Assembly: GCA_027563935.2 (NCBI GenBank)
Contig: CM050454.1
Span: 1,534,501 to 1,598,500 of the forward strand
DNA: 64,000 bases
Source: Costus lasius
Lineage: Eukaryota > Streptophyta > Magnoliopsida > Zingiberales > Costaceae
Direction: 5' to 3'
The notes under the pieces were generated by a model. That model did no database searches, was not told where the DNA came from, and was given only the letters and a program-made list of their open reading frames with translations. Shown piece after piece: positions 37,801 through 52,600 of the stretch; positions within the stretch are counted from its first letter, which is position 1, and each line of letters opens with the position of its first letter. The position numbers and the translations under genes were made by a program.

Positions 37801-40800
37801 GGTCGAATCCTGTTGCATACGGAATATGCACAGGAGGAACCGGCCGGGATTCGGGTCCCTAGTCCTAACGTGTTATGGTCGACCTAAGGCTGGCTAAGGA
37901 GCCGCCTTTTTTTGTTATGGCCCGACCCTCGGCTATTGGCCCTTGGGCCGCAGCCCCCTTGCCCAGCCTTAGCCCTCGGCTCCTTAGCCAGCCTTAGGTC
38001 GACCATAACACATCAGGCCTAGGGACCCGAATCTCGGCCGGTTCCTACCTTTTTTTGTTATGGCCCGACCCTTGGCTATTGGCTCCTTGTGCCGCAGCCC
38101 CCTTGCCCAGCCTTAGCCCTCGGCTCCTTGGGCTCCTTAGCCAGCCTTAGGTCGACCATAACACGTCAGGCCTAGGGACCCGAATCCCGGCCGGTTCCTC
38201 CCGTGCATATTCCGTCTGCAGCAAGATTCGACCCCTAGACATGACCCTCACGAGTCATGACCCAAACTATTAAAAGCAGCCAACTTGCTTTGGCCTGCAA
38301 CAGTGTGTCAACCTAGGCCCATAGCCCAACCTTCTTTGGCCCACGGCACATGCTCCAGCCTAAAGCAGCACCCAAGCCCAATCTAGCTAGAAGCTGCAAT
38401 CGTCCACAAAAAAACCCTAGCCTTTCTAGTACCCCCGACTAGTGAAAATCCCTGCTGCGCCTGCAATGCTGCGCAACGACCACCTCGATCAGATGAGATT
38501 CAATGGTCAAATCCCACCAAGAAGCTAATCCATTCATGTGTATAAAATGAGAACCCATATATTTAAGGTTTAGATCATCCATATGAATTGAAAAGTTTTG
38601 AATAAAATTTCACACCAAACTCCTATCTCCTGTTGTCTTATTTCCACCCCTTTTTTGACTCTCGACAATATCTCGCCTCTTCCCCACCGCGTGAAGCTAA
38701 CCAGCCCAGCCGTAGCTGCCTCCCTCGCTCTCTTCCACTCTCTCAGCGATAACTTCCACAAACATCCCACAATCCCATCAGCTCATGACTTGGTGTGAAG
38801 GTGAACAGTGAAGCCGAATATACTCTTGGCTCTCCTGTTCGACTCCTTGTTCCTTTCTCCAAGGTGAGATCAGCCGACCTCCGCCACTGCCCTTCCCCTT
38901 CTCCTCAGCAATGACAATCACATCGTACTAGTGGCATGCCATTGACAAATCAAGCGAGCCGAACCAGTCTCCTCCAAGAGCCACTCAATCCGGGGGCAGC
39001 GCAGCACCCAAGCCCAGCTCCTTGTGCGAAGCCTTAGCCACTCACCTGACCATACCAGTCCAACAGGGACCGGTACTTGAACCTTGGAATGAAGTTGTAA
39101 GAATGATGTAACATAATTAGTTATGATAAGTGGTGGTTCCAGTAGTTTTTTTTATGATAGTGATAGCTATGTCTTAGTCTGTAGTTGCTTTTTTTATGAT
39201 AGTGATAGTTATGTCTTAGTCTGTAGTTGCTCTGTGTTGGTGGTGCATATGTTACTAGTCTAAAACCTACATAAGGCTCCATTGTAATGAACCAAATCAT
39301 CTTTGAATAAATTATCAGAATTACTTCCTCTACACCATTTTTGTTCTCTTCTCGTTGTGTAAGATACAAACATATATTCTTAATTTTGTGAACAATCAGT
39401 TAATCCCACATGAAGCAATTCAAATATAGTGAACTGTAGGACTTTGGAAAGATATAGTTATCAAGAAAATACCAACCAGAGGAAAAATATAATGCACTTC
39501 AAAGAATATCATCATAAGGATTTCTTTTCTTATTGCATTATAATTGAACTGACAAAAGTAAAAAAGACAAAAGAACTAGCCTGAAAGAATGGAAGCAAAG
39601 CCTCCTCTGCTATTATTTGGCTCCCAAACGTCTTGCTCCTTGTTATTGGTGTATCAGACTCATCCAAAATATTAGGTGGACCAGGTGAAGGATCATCAAA
39701 TGAATCCTTACTAAAGAAACTAGTGAGAAAATTGAGCTGTGTTTGATCTAGATGCAACCGAAGAGGCAAAAGCTCAAGATACAATCTGAAAAAGCGCCAA
39801 ACATGAACTCTGATAAATGCCGCAACAAATAATATAGGTAAACATACTTGCACAACATTTTCACAAGTAGATTAAGCAAGGTTATCCCAAAACCAGCTAC
39901 AAGCATGGATTAGTATAGGCAAATCATAGACTTTGAAGAAGACATGAAATTTACTGAAGCTGTGTTATGTCCTCTTTTGCCACAGTTTTTCACAAACTGA
40001 ACGACTAGTTGAAGCAAACATAACCAAGATTTATGTGCAATCACACATCAAATATGGATTAAGTGAATGGTAAATTACTTCATAACCTGAGGAGCAAATT
40101 GAAAATGAAAAAAAAAACATTTGGCAAGAACCTGTAGTCCTCCAAAGGCGTCAGTGGATTGGGCCTAACAACTTCCAAATCTAACTTGAATGCTTTAGCA
40201 CAAGATTCTCTTGGATGATCTTTAGAATGGTAGTTACCTAAAACCTAGCATGTCATAATAATAAATACTTCAGAATGTAGACATTGTTCTCTGTCGGTGT
40301 TATCTCGCATGAAGATCTCAATGGTATGCATAAGAACTAAAAATGAAGTTCATACCATCTTCCAAGGTGCATCGTTGCTTCTGTCATAAAGATGAAAATC
40401 TTGGATAGTGAGGGAAAGCTTGGACACAACAGTTTCACCTTCAGGAAACATGTCATACTGAAGATACAATCCATTCAAACTCAGCTCCAAGAATGTGCTC
40501 CTCTCTCTTCGATGGGAAACCATACTATAAAAAGGGCCTTCCTTTGAATTAACCCAGTCAAATCCAGCAAACATTCGCCACGTTGCATCGATATTTTTAA
40601 GGAGAACTCTTCCCTTTGGAAGGCAAGGGTAAGTTGCATAAACTTTTTCAGATTCACATTCCCCTTCTCCGTGCAGATGTTTTTGTGCAGGTTTATCCTG
40701 GATTGTTGAAATATGATCTTCGACTATCATCAAACCATCATCTTTGTACCACCCACCCTGCCTGTATTCAATGTCCCTATGTGATGAATTACCAGATGTG

Positions 40801-43800
40801 GATTTGTTATCTACACTAGGAGACTGGTTGATAATAGAAGGCGAAGATGATGGGAGCATGTCATATGCGTAGTAGCTCTCAATTACATGAGATGAAACAG
40901 GTTTGTCTAAAAGATCTCTTATTCCTGTGCTAGAAAATGCAGCAGCAGCATCACCAGTTGAGGTTTTAAAATTTGGCAAGCGCTCTAGCTTGCACTCTTC
41001 GGCTGAGTCAGGATACTGAACACCACAACAATCAGATGTAGGATTGCATTCAAAAGCATTTTCAAGGATGCCATCCAAGAGACCTGAAGTTCGATGCTCT
41101 ACACTGCTAATTGAAACAGATTCTGTAGAATCGTTTGAGATGGCATTTGGTATATAACTCGTTTGTTGGCTCTTATCTTCCTGTTGAATGTTATTCCATC
41201 TAGATTGTAGGTGCATCAAAGAGTCTTCAATATCAGGTGCATAAAGTTGCTGCAATTGTGCAATTAAACGGAAAAGACCAGAAGTCGTATCACGACAAGA
41301 TTCTATATTGATACGTGAATCTGCAAACTCAATTTCCCAGAAAAGCCCTCTAATTCTCAAAATAGATTGCAGAAGTGAAACCTGAGCAACTTTGGAGTAT
41401 CCCGACTTTTGTAGAAAATCTACACTATAACCATCAATTTCAGATGCAGTTCTAGAAGATTCACTAATAAGAAATCCTACATCCTTCAGTTGAATACTGT
41501 AATCAATTGTCGAGTCTGAATTAATACGATTAGAAAGATTGAAGGTTGCTGCAGCTAAAAGGCATCCGGTGGTTACTTCAGTTCTCTCCTTGTCAGATTG
41601 AATATTACAATTATGCTCAAGGTTAGGATCTTCTTCCCTAACTTCAAATTGTGCATTATAAGGTTCATAACCCAAAGCAACATCCACCAAATCCAAGGAA
41701 AAGAACAATTTACTTGTGGTTTCATAATTATCTGAGTTTTCATTTTCTCCAGCAGATGAACTGAAGTACGAGCATATAGAACTAATCCATTCTAACCGAC
41801 CACCAGGTGCAATAACTGTTGCACACCGAACAACTATTGAAGTATAAATTTGCTGTGACAATGGGTTACATACGTTTGTTAAAACAGTACCAGCAGAACC
41901 AAAAGTCAATACATTAGCACCTTCACCATTGCCCCGGCTCATTGCAGAATCCCTACAAGTAATCAGAAGTAGATCCTCTGTTAAAATAGGCAATTTTTCA
42001 TCCTTATTAAAGATGGAACCCCACAGTTCACCTTCCCTATGGTTGATCCATAAAAGCTTTGCATCCACGATTCCACCAATGTTAAAGGATGAAAGCAATT
42101 CAAATTTGTCAATTTTCAGTTTAAAGCAATTCCATAATCCATGTAGCTCCTTCTGTAGTAAGTGGCTTACCTCCAACATTTCATTTAGTCTAATACAAGC
42201 ATCAATAACATTACAGTTCATAAGGATCGATGTTTGAGATGCTTTGTTGGAACCATGGGCCACTTTTTTGTCCTTCATGCCTGTGCCCAAAACCCCCAAA
42301 CGACCATCCATTCCAACAGTTGCCCTAGAACATCTATCAATGACATTATTGAGCAAACTATTCAGAAGTTTATAATCATGATTATCAAGATTGATCCAAA
42401 CACAACCCAACTGAATATGCAATAAAAGTGCAGAACTGAGAATCAACTCCTGGCGGATATTCTTACTTGTTTCGTCAGGGTTATCTGCACCAGTTATAGA
42501 AGAGAATTCAGATCCATTTCCAATAATTTTGTTTCTACTTTGATCATGGCATGAAGACAAATTCCAGGCACGATCTACCATCCAACTACCAGTCACTGGA
42601 CCCTCCCGCCAAAGCATGGTAACTCCAGAACAAGAATTCTTTGTTATCCCACTAACAGAGACAACCTTCTCCGCAAAAAAAAGCTTACTTTCTAAATTAC
42701 AGATTCCATCATCTACAGCGTCTTCTGAAGACGCCACCAAGTAAAGTCCAAAGTTTTGTGTACTCAAGTGGATTGAACTGGAAGACGCGGAAGACTGATC
42801 CCCCAAAAAGTCCTTTGGAACTGTAAATGTATCAGAAACTTCTTTTACGTTTGAAGGTGCGGAATGCTCAAGGACGATGAGTTTATCCAGGAAAGCTGGG
42901 CTTCTAAAATCTCCATAATATTCAGAAGGGAAACATACCACTATCCTTGCTTGAGGAAAAATAATATTCCCTCTAAAAAATGATCTCGGAGGCACACTAG
43001 CTACATCTGGAGAAAAATCAGAATCTGCAACTTGAGGAGATGAAATCATTTCACATAGTACGTCAGATTGAACATCTTTGCTTATTTTGTGTTTGTTTGA
43101 GGACCTTATACTTTCAAAGAAATCCAGTAGAAAATCAACTAGATTGTAATGAAACCACAAAACAAAAGGTGGCAAATGGACAACAAACAATGTCAAAGTC
43201 ACCAACATGCCATTTGAATCTTTTGAGTTTACATTGAACTTGCAACTGCAATTACCAAATGACTCAAACAATCTAACCTGACTCAGGCCATCCGGAATAC
43301 TATCCTTCAAAATCAATTCCGAATCACAATTTGGTAGACGGAAAGGAAATGGTGGAAGAGCATCTTGGACCTTCTCCTTCAAAAAGTGTCTTAGAAACAA
43401 TTCTTCGCTGGAGGTATTCATGAAATACTGTGAAGGAAATCTATTGGCACGCTGTCGACTATCATAATATGCATTAACTTTGATGTGCTCAACTGATGCA
43501 CTGAATATTGTGTTTTGGGAAAATGTCTGTTAACTTCGTCAAATTTATGAAGTTAGCCACATATCAAAAATTTGTGAAACAAAGATCCAAAAAACTTGGC
43601 ATGGTGATGCAAGCCAAAGTAATAAAGAGAACATTTTTTACCTCTAAATTTAGAGCTACATTCTGACACCTTACTTCAAGATGGTGCATCTTATTATTAA
43701 CAGGATTTATTTCAGCAGCATCAGAAGGATCAATATTTGTTGATGAATGGCAACTCATAAAGGATCCAGAGTTTAGCTGATCTAGTAATGGGTTAAATAA

Positions 43801-46641
43801 ATTGCCGGATCGATACAAGGACTGTTGATCCTCATCACAGATGAAAAGAACAACAGAAATACCAGATACCACAGCTTGCAATCTAGTCTCCACATGCCGT
43901 TCTGTATCAAGATGGATGAGCATTGAGATAAACAGGTAAGTATTATGGTTCTAGAAACATGGATGCAACTAATAAATAGATTTATCAATTTCACTTTCAA
44001 TATTTTCATGAGATAGATTAATATTAAATCTAGGCATGTATGTAATGGTCATACGCCCAATACGAAATAGTGAGAGCCAGAACAAAGTAATCTGAGCTTA
44101 GACCAAGACAGATCTTAATACCAAGATTTGAAACCTAAATCATATACTTAAGAGAAAAACGTTGTAGACACATGGATCAGATAGGGAAAACAATATTAAA
44201 TTACAAAGAAACATTTGGATTTAGTATTGTTGGTATCCGACATGCTCCCATTTGTCATAGCATAGAATCCTCATCAGAGCAAGCTTTTAAAACTTCGAAG
44301 AGAAGAAAATAATCAGCACACTTGTCGACTATAAACCCACCAGTGATAGTGTCTTAATTCTAGGAATAGTAATGAAATCAATGAGTCTAAAATTATCATT
44401 AAATTCTGGAAAATAAAAGGGGAAGGTATCAAAACTATTTAACGCCGAGTGAAACAGAGAAACAACAAAATTTTCATGGGGCTTCAATGTAGACTTATTT
44501 AAAGTTTAAACATATCAAAGCATCCATATTACATATGCATGTTGATTCATTATCAGCAGATGACTAAATGCCACACTGGCAATTTGTTACATCAGGTTCC
44601 ATGGTCCTAAGCTTACATAATAAATGTAGGTTGAAATAAATAATGCTGTTGATTAACACATCAATAGGAGTATCGACAAATTCTGAACGGATCAATAAAC
44701 ATAGACAATAAGGAAAATCAATGAAACTTCATAATATGCAATCTAATCAATATTAAGAAGATTTATGTGAAATTGAAGCAGATGAAGATGGAATCTGTGT
44801 CACAAAGGAAAAAGAAAGAAATTAACCTACAATTTACCAAATTGATGCTTGAATTATGAGATACATATTTAAAATGTTTTCAGAAACCCTAAACACCACG
44901 TAGAACAGAGGAAAAACAAACAAAAACAAGAGCTTATAATGAGAAGTATAAGCAGGTATACAATTGTTATTCCAGTCGAAGGCCATAACAAGGGTGGCAT
45001 GTAAAGAAGATAGGAGGGAATGAAATATAAGTTATATATACTTGGACACGGAAACTACTTTTTTAATAACAATAAAGTGCTAGAAATGCAGTAGGGTATA
45101 AAGAAATAAACTCAAAATGCATAACGATTGTTATTTAATTGCATGAGGACAGTATCATATTGGTGACTGATGAATTCAGTTCATTAAAAAAAACAGTAAA
45201 TGCTTCCTATAAACTGCGAAAGTTTAGAGGTGGAAGCGAAAGAATTGTGATAAGCACAAAGTTAAAAAGAAAAATGAATAGAACAAACTAAACGAAGTTC
45301 AATTATATGTAACAAGGCAACGTTCCAGTATGAACGTCAAAATCCCATAAAATTAACATACTAACTTTCACCCAGAGAGAATGCATGTAACAAAGATTTA
45401 ATAACAAAGAGTAGAACTCGGGTTAGCTTTGTGAGAATGCCATTATGTTGAAAGCAAGGTTCAAAAATTCGGTCCGACAACTCGTCGGACTGGTACGTAT
45501 CGATAAATCAGGCGAGATCTCGCCCGGTGTCCACCTTGCTTCTCGCCGAAGACGGAAGCTTCGTTCCGCTGGCATCCGCCGTTCGAAGCTTCCACGCCGC
45601 TGTCCGTCACTTCCGTGCTCCGAAACTTACTCCGGTTCCGGTCCCTCACTGGACTGAACCGGTTGGTACCGGACCGGTTCCTAGATCCTTGGTTGAAAGT
45701 GTACAGTGCATATCATAGGGAAAAATACCCCAGTCAATAGTCAACAGGATTTCAAGGACAAAAGCATGAGCAATTCTAGCAAAGATTTTCATGTCCTCGT
45801 ACGTTGCAAAAGATGAGATACCAATTGATAAAATGATCAGTCATGCATTTGGAGAATATTAAAGGAAATATCCACTTATGAAGTGAATAAAGTATTCACA
45901 AGCAAACTACTGAATCATGGACACTGAAAACAACGATAATCCACAGGAACAAATCCATTTTGATATTCAGGACGAGTTTATGGGAGAAATCAGAATATCA
46001 TTGCTGAATGGATGGCAGAAAATATCGCAAATGATGACTGAAAATTACCTTTAGGGACATCTCCCAACCCAGAAGCAAGATTAGAAGCAACAGATATTGC
46101 ATTGAAAACAGAGCACGTCCAATTCCATATGCCTCCACCTCCAGAACTAGAGGACATCTGGGAGCTCCTCATTCCATCAAAACATTCAAAAAACTGATCA
46201 ATGCTGCAGGAAGAATTAATTAATTAATTGACAGATTATTCAAATCTATTGAAGTCAAATATCAAGCTTCTGTATCCAACATATTAAAACACCAAGAATC
46301 GTAATTAATGAAGAAGTTCAGAAACTAGCAAACTTCATCAGTGCGACCAAAGAAAATTGTCATCCATAATTTTGGTATATGGATAGAATTGTTTAAGCAT
46401 AAAAAAGAATAAAGAAATTCTAACCAAGGAACCAGGTATTGGTTCGTGCAGCCTGATGCAGCTAGTTAATAAAAAACCTGTACATGGAGCAGCTTGGACT
46501 CAGATGTCAAGATCAGACAGTACCAAGTACCAATTACCAACCACGACATCCCACGTGCTACCCACTCACAGTCGCTTTTGGTAAGTAAATAGTCCACGAT
46601 GGGTAGTTTTATCTTGTTTTTCTTTTTGTTTTTACTCATCT

Positions 46642-46682
<41 letters not shown>

Positions 46683-49600
46683 CCATAGCTCCTCTCATTC
46701 ACTATTTAACGCACTCAAGCCTCTGTCTTCTTCTTTCAATCTCGCTTAATCTCCTCACAGTTAAAGCTCCATGTTTCCTTTGGTTGTGAAGTCTTCAATC
46801 TCAGTTTTGGTTTTAAGAATTTCACAAGAAAAAAAAATTTATAGTTTAAACTCAACCAATTGAAATTAATTATGACCAGTTAATATGGGCATTCATATCC
46901 AAGCTTAAAATAGACAAATGACACAATACAAACCAACAGGTAATCCCGCATGATAACAAACTCAGTAGAATAAAAACCTTCAACATTGTGAGCACTGAGA
47001 AAGGATCACACAACTTAAGTAGCAGACAGCGGTGCCAAAGAAGTAGTCATTGATGGTGCCAAAAATAAATAAATAAAAGATCTTTCAAGATAGATCTCAT
47101 TGTGAAGGTTGTTCAACAACAGGCAAGCATCCTAATAACCAATCTATTGTAGAGCTAAAGGTACATAAAGAATATAATGTAGAAGATGGACTCACAAGAG
47201 ATAGCGGAGAGGGAAAATTACCAATTATTGAACCATTATATGTTATCAATAAGGGTACACTCTGATACTGCAATTCTGCATGAGGTACGAAATAATTCCA
47301 AATGATGCAAATAACAGGACAAGTACAAATGGTTGCAAATGGATCATTCCAATGGTGTCAACTACAAAACAAGCAAAAATGATTGTGATGGAGCTACAAA
47401 TGTTGAAACAGATGCTTCTCAACTAGAAGACCCTATCAGGGGAGCAACACTTCACCAATGCTATAGAAGACTTAAATCATGGTTCTAAATCAATCCGAGT
47501 ACACCATACTATAAGAGAGCAAAGGAAGACAAGCACATGATTGTTAACACAAGATAAAGATTAGTAGAGAATAGGCCAGACGCTCACTACTTCATGTTAT
47601 CATGGATCAATTGTTATACCTTAAATTAATTTTATTTATTTAATTATTTATTTAAATTTTAAATTTAAATTTCGGAATCCTAATCTATCTAACCCTAAAA
47701 CCTCTCCCGAATCCTGCTCTAACTTGCCCTAAATTCTCTCTAATCTACCCCTATAAATAAAACCCCTATTCCCTAATCACAAATCAACCCCCTAATCAAT
47801 TTTTCCCCTGCGCCCCACGAACCTGTTTCTTTCCCCTGCCAGCGAAGCGAAGCGAAGCCATCGCTCACATCTTCGCTTCCGGCAGCGTCTTCCGAAGCCA
47901 ACGCCGGCGGCTCCCTCCCTCCCTCTGGCGGCTCCTTCCCCTCCAAGCGGCGTTGATCCTTCAGGCGAGCAAATCTCGGTGGCAGGTCGACTCTGTTCGA
48001 GCGGCTAGCAGCGAGTTCGTCTGTTCTGCTCCGGACGCGAGTAGCGGGAGGCGGATTCCTGTTTCCGGCGACCTCCCCATCTTCCAGCGGCGGCTGCAAT
48101 CGGTTCCTCCCTTTCCGGCGACTCTTCCTTTCCTCTCCAGACGTCGTCGACTCACTTCTTCTGGCAGATTTTCCTCCTCTAGGTAGCGACGAGTTCTGGT
48201 CGGAACTCGAGCATCGGTGTTGTCTTTCCCGGCGGTAACTTTCTCCTCCTCCCTTTCCCGACGCCGGTGACCTGCCCTTCCCGTCCGGCGCGGCTTCCTT
48301 CCAGCGAGTGTCGGCAACCTTACCGTGACGCGTGCGGCGTGCGAACGAAGCTTTCGTGAATCGAGTTTTCGGCAGAACAAAGGTAAGTTTTGATTTTATA
48401 ATATATACCCTAAAACAGCAAACTAAGGAACCTAAACTGAATATTAATATTTTAGGGTAGATTTTAAAGATTCTAGTATTCTAGAACCTAGTGGTAATCA
48501 GGGATTACTATGATTTATTTCAGTTGAGAGAAGGTGATCTTTGAGCTTTCAAGGATAATTTCGGATATTAGCGTTTGAGGTAGGAATCTTTCCCCTACCT
48601 TTGTTACGGTGTCAAATTCATGTGTAGATAGACATTGACACCTTATCTTTGAAACTATTCTGATTGATTTGCTTCTAAATTCGGTTGACCTCGCTTACCT
48701 TATTATTTGTGCATAATTGGCTCCAGTATCATATGATTATTATGAATGCATTGAGAATATGTTTTTCAGATATTTCTGTTGGAAAGTTAAGAATATTTAT
48801 GAACCATGCAAATGAATTGAGATGTTATACTGTTATCATGTCGTGGCATGCATATGACCTCTGACCTGGTGATTTATCACCAGTGGCCAGTTTATCTGAG
48901 TTATAGTTCTGATTATATCAGACTATGTGTTTGCCGGTTAGGGCACCGCCAGTTGTCCTCGGACAATACTACGGATGTCAGATGTTGGACGCAACATTCA
49001 CCGGGCTGTTTGATACAGTCGTTCCATCGTGTGAGCTGACGGTGGAAACACTCTGAGAATGAGTGTGGCTCATAAGTGAGATCTGTTGGCCAGCTTGACG
49101 ATTTACACGACAACCTTATGTTCAATTATCTTGTTGTATTATCAGTTCTTAACATGTAGTGTAGTTCCTGTTATTGCAATTTCATATTATTTGAACATGC
49201 ATCATCTCTTGATTCCTACTTAGCATTTTTCGCTAACTCCCTTGTTTCTCCTCCAGGTACCGAGTTTGCGTCTGGGAGGGATAGAGTAGATAGCTAGTTA
49301 CCCACCGGAGTCGGAGTATCATCAAGTGTTCTTTGCTAAATACTTTTCTGATTTATTCTAGTCTTACGGTTGAATTAGTTGCATCTTTGTTAGAGTGTCT
49401 TTATAGACTATAATTAATGAATTTTGTAATAGAGTCAGTTGATTTGTTATACAATTCTGATGTTGAATTTAAGATTATTTGATTTACAAAAATTTTATAG
49501 TAATCATGTTCTTTGGTTCCTATTAATATTGTCTTCTCCCTGGGGAACCCTGTGCTAGAAATAGCCGGCTTCCCACCGGGGCGTGACATCAATGCTCACC

Positions 49601-52600
49601 ACCTTGACGATGTCATGGATCAAAGGGTTCATACATAGTATAGTATCCGTTCACACAAGCCTTCTTTCACAAATAATTTTGTGTATCAAATAGCACTTCT
49701 CATTGTGTACATGTCTTTTTTTCCTCTTTTCCACGATCAAGTAACATTTTACTAATTATATAATGCATATACTTTTGTGTCAACTCAAAGTCACAACTTC
49801 CTTAGCTTGAGCTTATCAGTGACAAAAAATACAGAAGTTGGCAAATATGCAAGACCAAACAAGGAAAATCACCTCTACAACAATCTCACCATTACAGCAA
49901 TGCCACACCATCATATACTCTATGATTTTATATTCAGCACTATATGTTCCCTTGGTTCCTTATTATCTTGATCAACTACTATATATGAATTGACTAGAAG
50001 GTTTGATGACAACCGATCGGCGGTTGGCGGTCGGGCCAGTAAAATACCAATTGTACTGGTCGAAACACAAATCCGAATTGGGTGGAGCTGCGAAAGAAAA
50101 AAGAAGAAGAGAAAGAGAAAGAGAAGGAAGAAGAGAAAGAAGAAGAGGAGGAACCTACTCGCGTCCGCTGCTTGCCGAACGCGCGTTTTTCTCCTTCCTC
50201 CCCATCTTCCTCTCCTTCCTCTCCTCTTCTCCTCCTCCTTCTCCTTCTTTCTCCTTCTTCTCCTTCTTCTCCTTCTCCCACTCTATTCCTCTGCTCTGCC
50301 CCCGGATCCAATCCGAAACTTCATTGCAGCGGTCCAAATCGAAAAAACCAGCCGATTTGGATCAGTTTTAAATACCTTCATTGACTATATTATATGTTTT
50401 CATATTATTCATTTTTATTATCATTGTACTCTAGTATCTAAATATGGAGGCACATTCTAACCATCTAATAATCAAATGTATTATAATGTTTCTGTTATAC
50501 ACCCAACCCATGTATTAGTGGCAACACTAGGTGTACAAAGAGCATCTAAACCCTTGTGGCTGCTAGGGGAGAGAGAGAGAGATCAAAAAAAGAGATTCAC
50601 AAGGGCTAGTGAGAGAGTTAAACAAAGAGAAAAAAAAATGAAAATAGAGACTTGCTTGTGTGAAGGGAGTCTTCCAAGAAATGAGGTCAGAGGGGTCGAC
50701 AGGGCGATGATGAGAGGAGAGACACGTCCAGAGGTATTGGAGAAGGTACTAACAAAACTGCAAACAATGATAGTTGCAGTCTAGCCAAAGCTTCAATCAG
50801 CAAAGGAAGACAAAAGACCTGAGGCGTTAGCCATGGAAAAAGAACGACTGCAGAATTGGAGGAACTATCATAGATCAACCGGCACTAAACAAAGTTAGTA
50901 CGTCAACTTAAAACTTTGGACGAAATGAAATCATTACCGACAAAGTTGGAAAAGGAGAGGAACGAAACAAAGGGAACATCCAATGGGCTGCTCGATTGCA
51001 CCTTATCCACCACTGGTCCTTGTAGGAACCACAAGACACCATGCATATGACAGTGCAACACATAGAGGGCACAGTGGTTGCTAGTAGAGTGGATAGCATA
51101 AGTAGAACAACACTTTTAGCATTCGGGGGATGGCCAAGAAGGACAATGGCCTTTGTGAGAATAGAGGGTCAAGCAAGCCACTGGTTTAGATGACTGAAGA
51201 GGAGAAAACCCAACCACACTTAGGAAGGATTGAAGGAAATGATACTAAGTGTGATGCCATTTTCATCATGGACCAGGCCAGGGATCCAAATGGGCTTGAA
51301 CGGCGGCCCACGTTCCCATCGTTGGCCCAGATCCATCACGCAACGTGTGACTGCGGCGGCTGCTTCGTCAATCTCGCGAAGCGAAGGCGGACGCGGATGC
51401 AATCGACAGCTTCGACAGCGGAGTTCTCGGGCGTTGTCAGCGGCGAGGACTTCGGCGTTTGCTCCGGCGTCGAAGAAGGCGGTGACTCCGGCGGGATCGA
51501 CGGGCAAAGGCTGCGCTGGCAGACGAAGAAGGGAAGTGGGTGCGGACGAGGCGTGCGGATTTGGCGGAGGCGGATACGGCATCACGCGGAGGCGCGATCT
51601 CCGGAGGCTCCAGATGGAAGGCCGACTGGCGGCCTTCACTCCCTTCCATATCTGGCGACGCCCTTCCTCCTTAAGAAGCTCGGCGAGCGACGAGAGAGGG
51701 GGAGGGCGGCTTCCCCTGGCGAGACCTCAACGACGAGCAGGCGAGCGTAGCTTCTCTTCTAGCTTCGTCCACGAAGGGAAAGAGGGGGAGGCGGGACCGG
51801 AGCCGGCGGTGTGCTCCTCCGTCTCCCCCGGCGATGGCGTCGAGCTTGAGAGAGATGTAAGTCGAAGGCAAGGGGCCGTCGACAGGAGAGAGCGAAACAG
51901 GGAGAGCTCTATGTAAGGGTTTAGGTAGGTTGATTAATCAACGAAAATTTCTCTTACCTGTGATCTCTGGCTCTTGCGAGCTCTTTCCTTCCCCTGTGTT
52001 TTTCGGTGGCGACATCTCCCCTGTTCCTGTCTCCTTCACCATTTCCGGCGAGAAATGCTTCCGTGACGTGGCTGAGGCCAGATGCAGGTTCCAGTCTGCC
52101 GCACGCCCCTCCTTCGTTCACCTCTTCCAGCGACGGCGGCCGACGAACGCAAGCGGCGTTCGTTCGACACTGCGTGAAGACGATGAATGGCGGGCAAAAC
52201 GGAACGCTGAGGCGTTCGATTCGAGGAGTCAATGTCAGAGTCAAAATCGAGTTGGTTTGCGATTCATCGCCAAGCGGGCGATTTGAAATCGGCGCAGATC
52301 AATTTACGGAATTGGGTTGAGTTGCACACAATCCCATGCAATTTCGACCGACTTGGACGGGTTGATTAAAAGGGGCGTGACAATAGGTATCAGAGCCGGT
52401 TTCTCAACGACATGGTGAAGCAGGTTTCCTAATGAGTTTGGTGATGCGGTTGCTGAGGAGCATGATGATCCGGTGTGATAGGACATGAACTCAATGACTA
52501 CAGGTTGAGCGGAGCATCTGTGTGGATGATGCGTTATGGGCGTGACCCTGAGTGCATTAAGTTGGGCGGAGCACCATGGCACGTTATGACGTCGGCTGGG

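Noticed and set aside
37411..39094. One large CAAGG-type element spanning the SINE cluster
   Set aside because: The ends are similar (GGTTTAAAAACTGGTC and GGTTCAAGTACCGGTC), but the flanking 8-mers agree at only about six positions, so I left it tentative.
50003..50384. Overlapping Glu/Lys/Arg-rich and Ser/Pro-rich open frames
   Set aside because: They are the two strands of a purine run and a pyrimidine run within a MITE.
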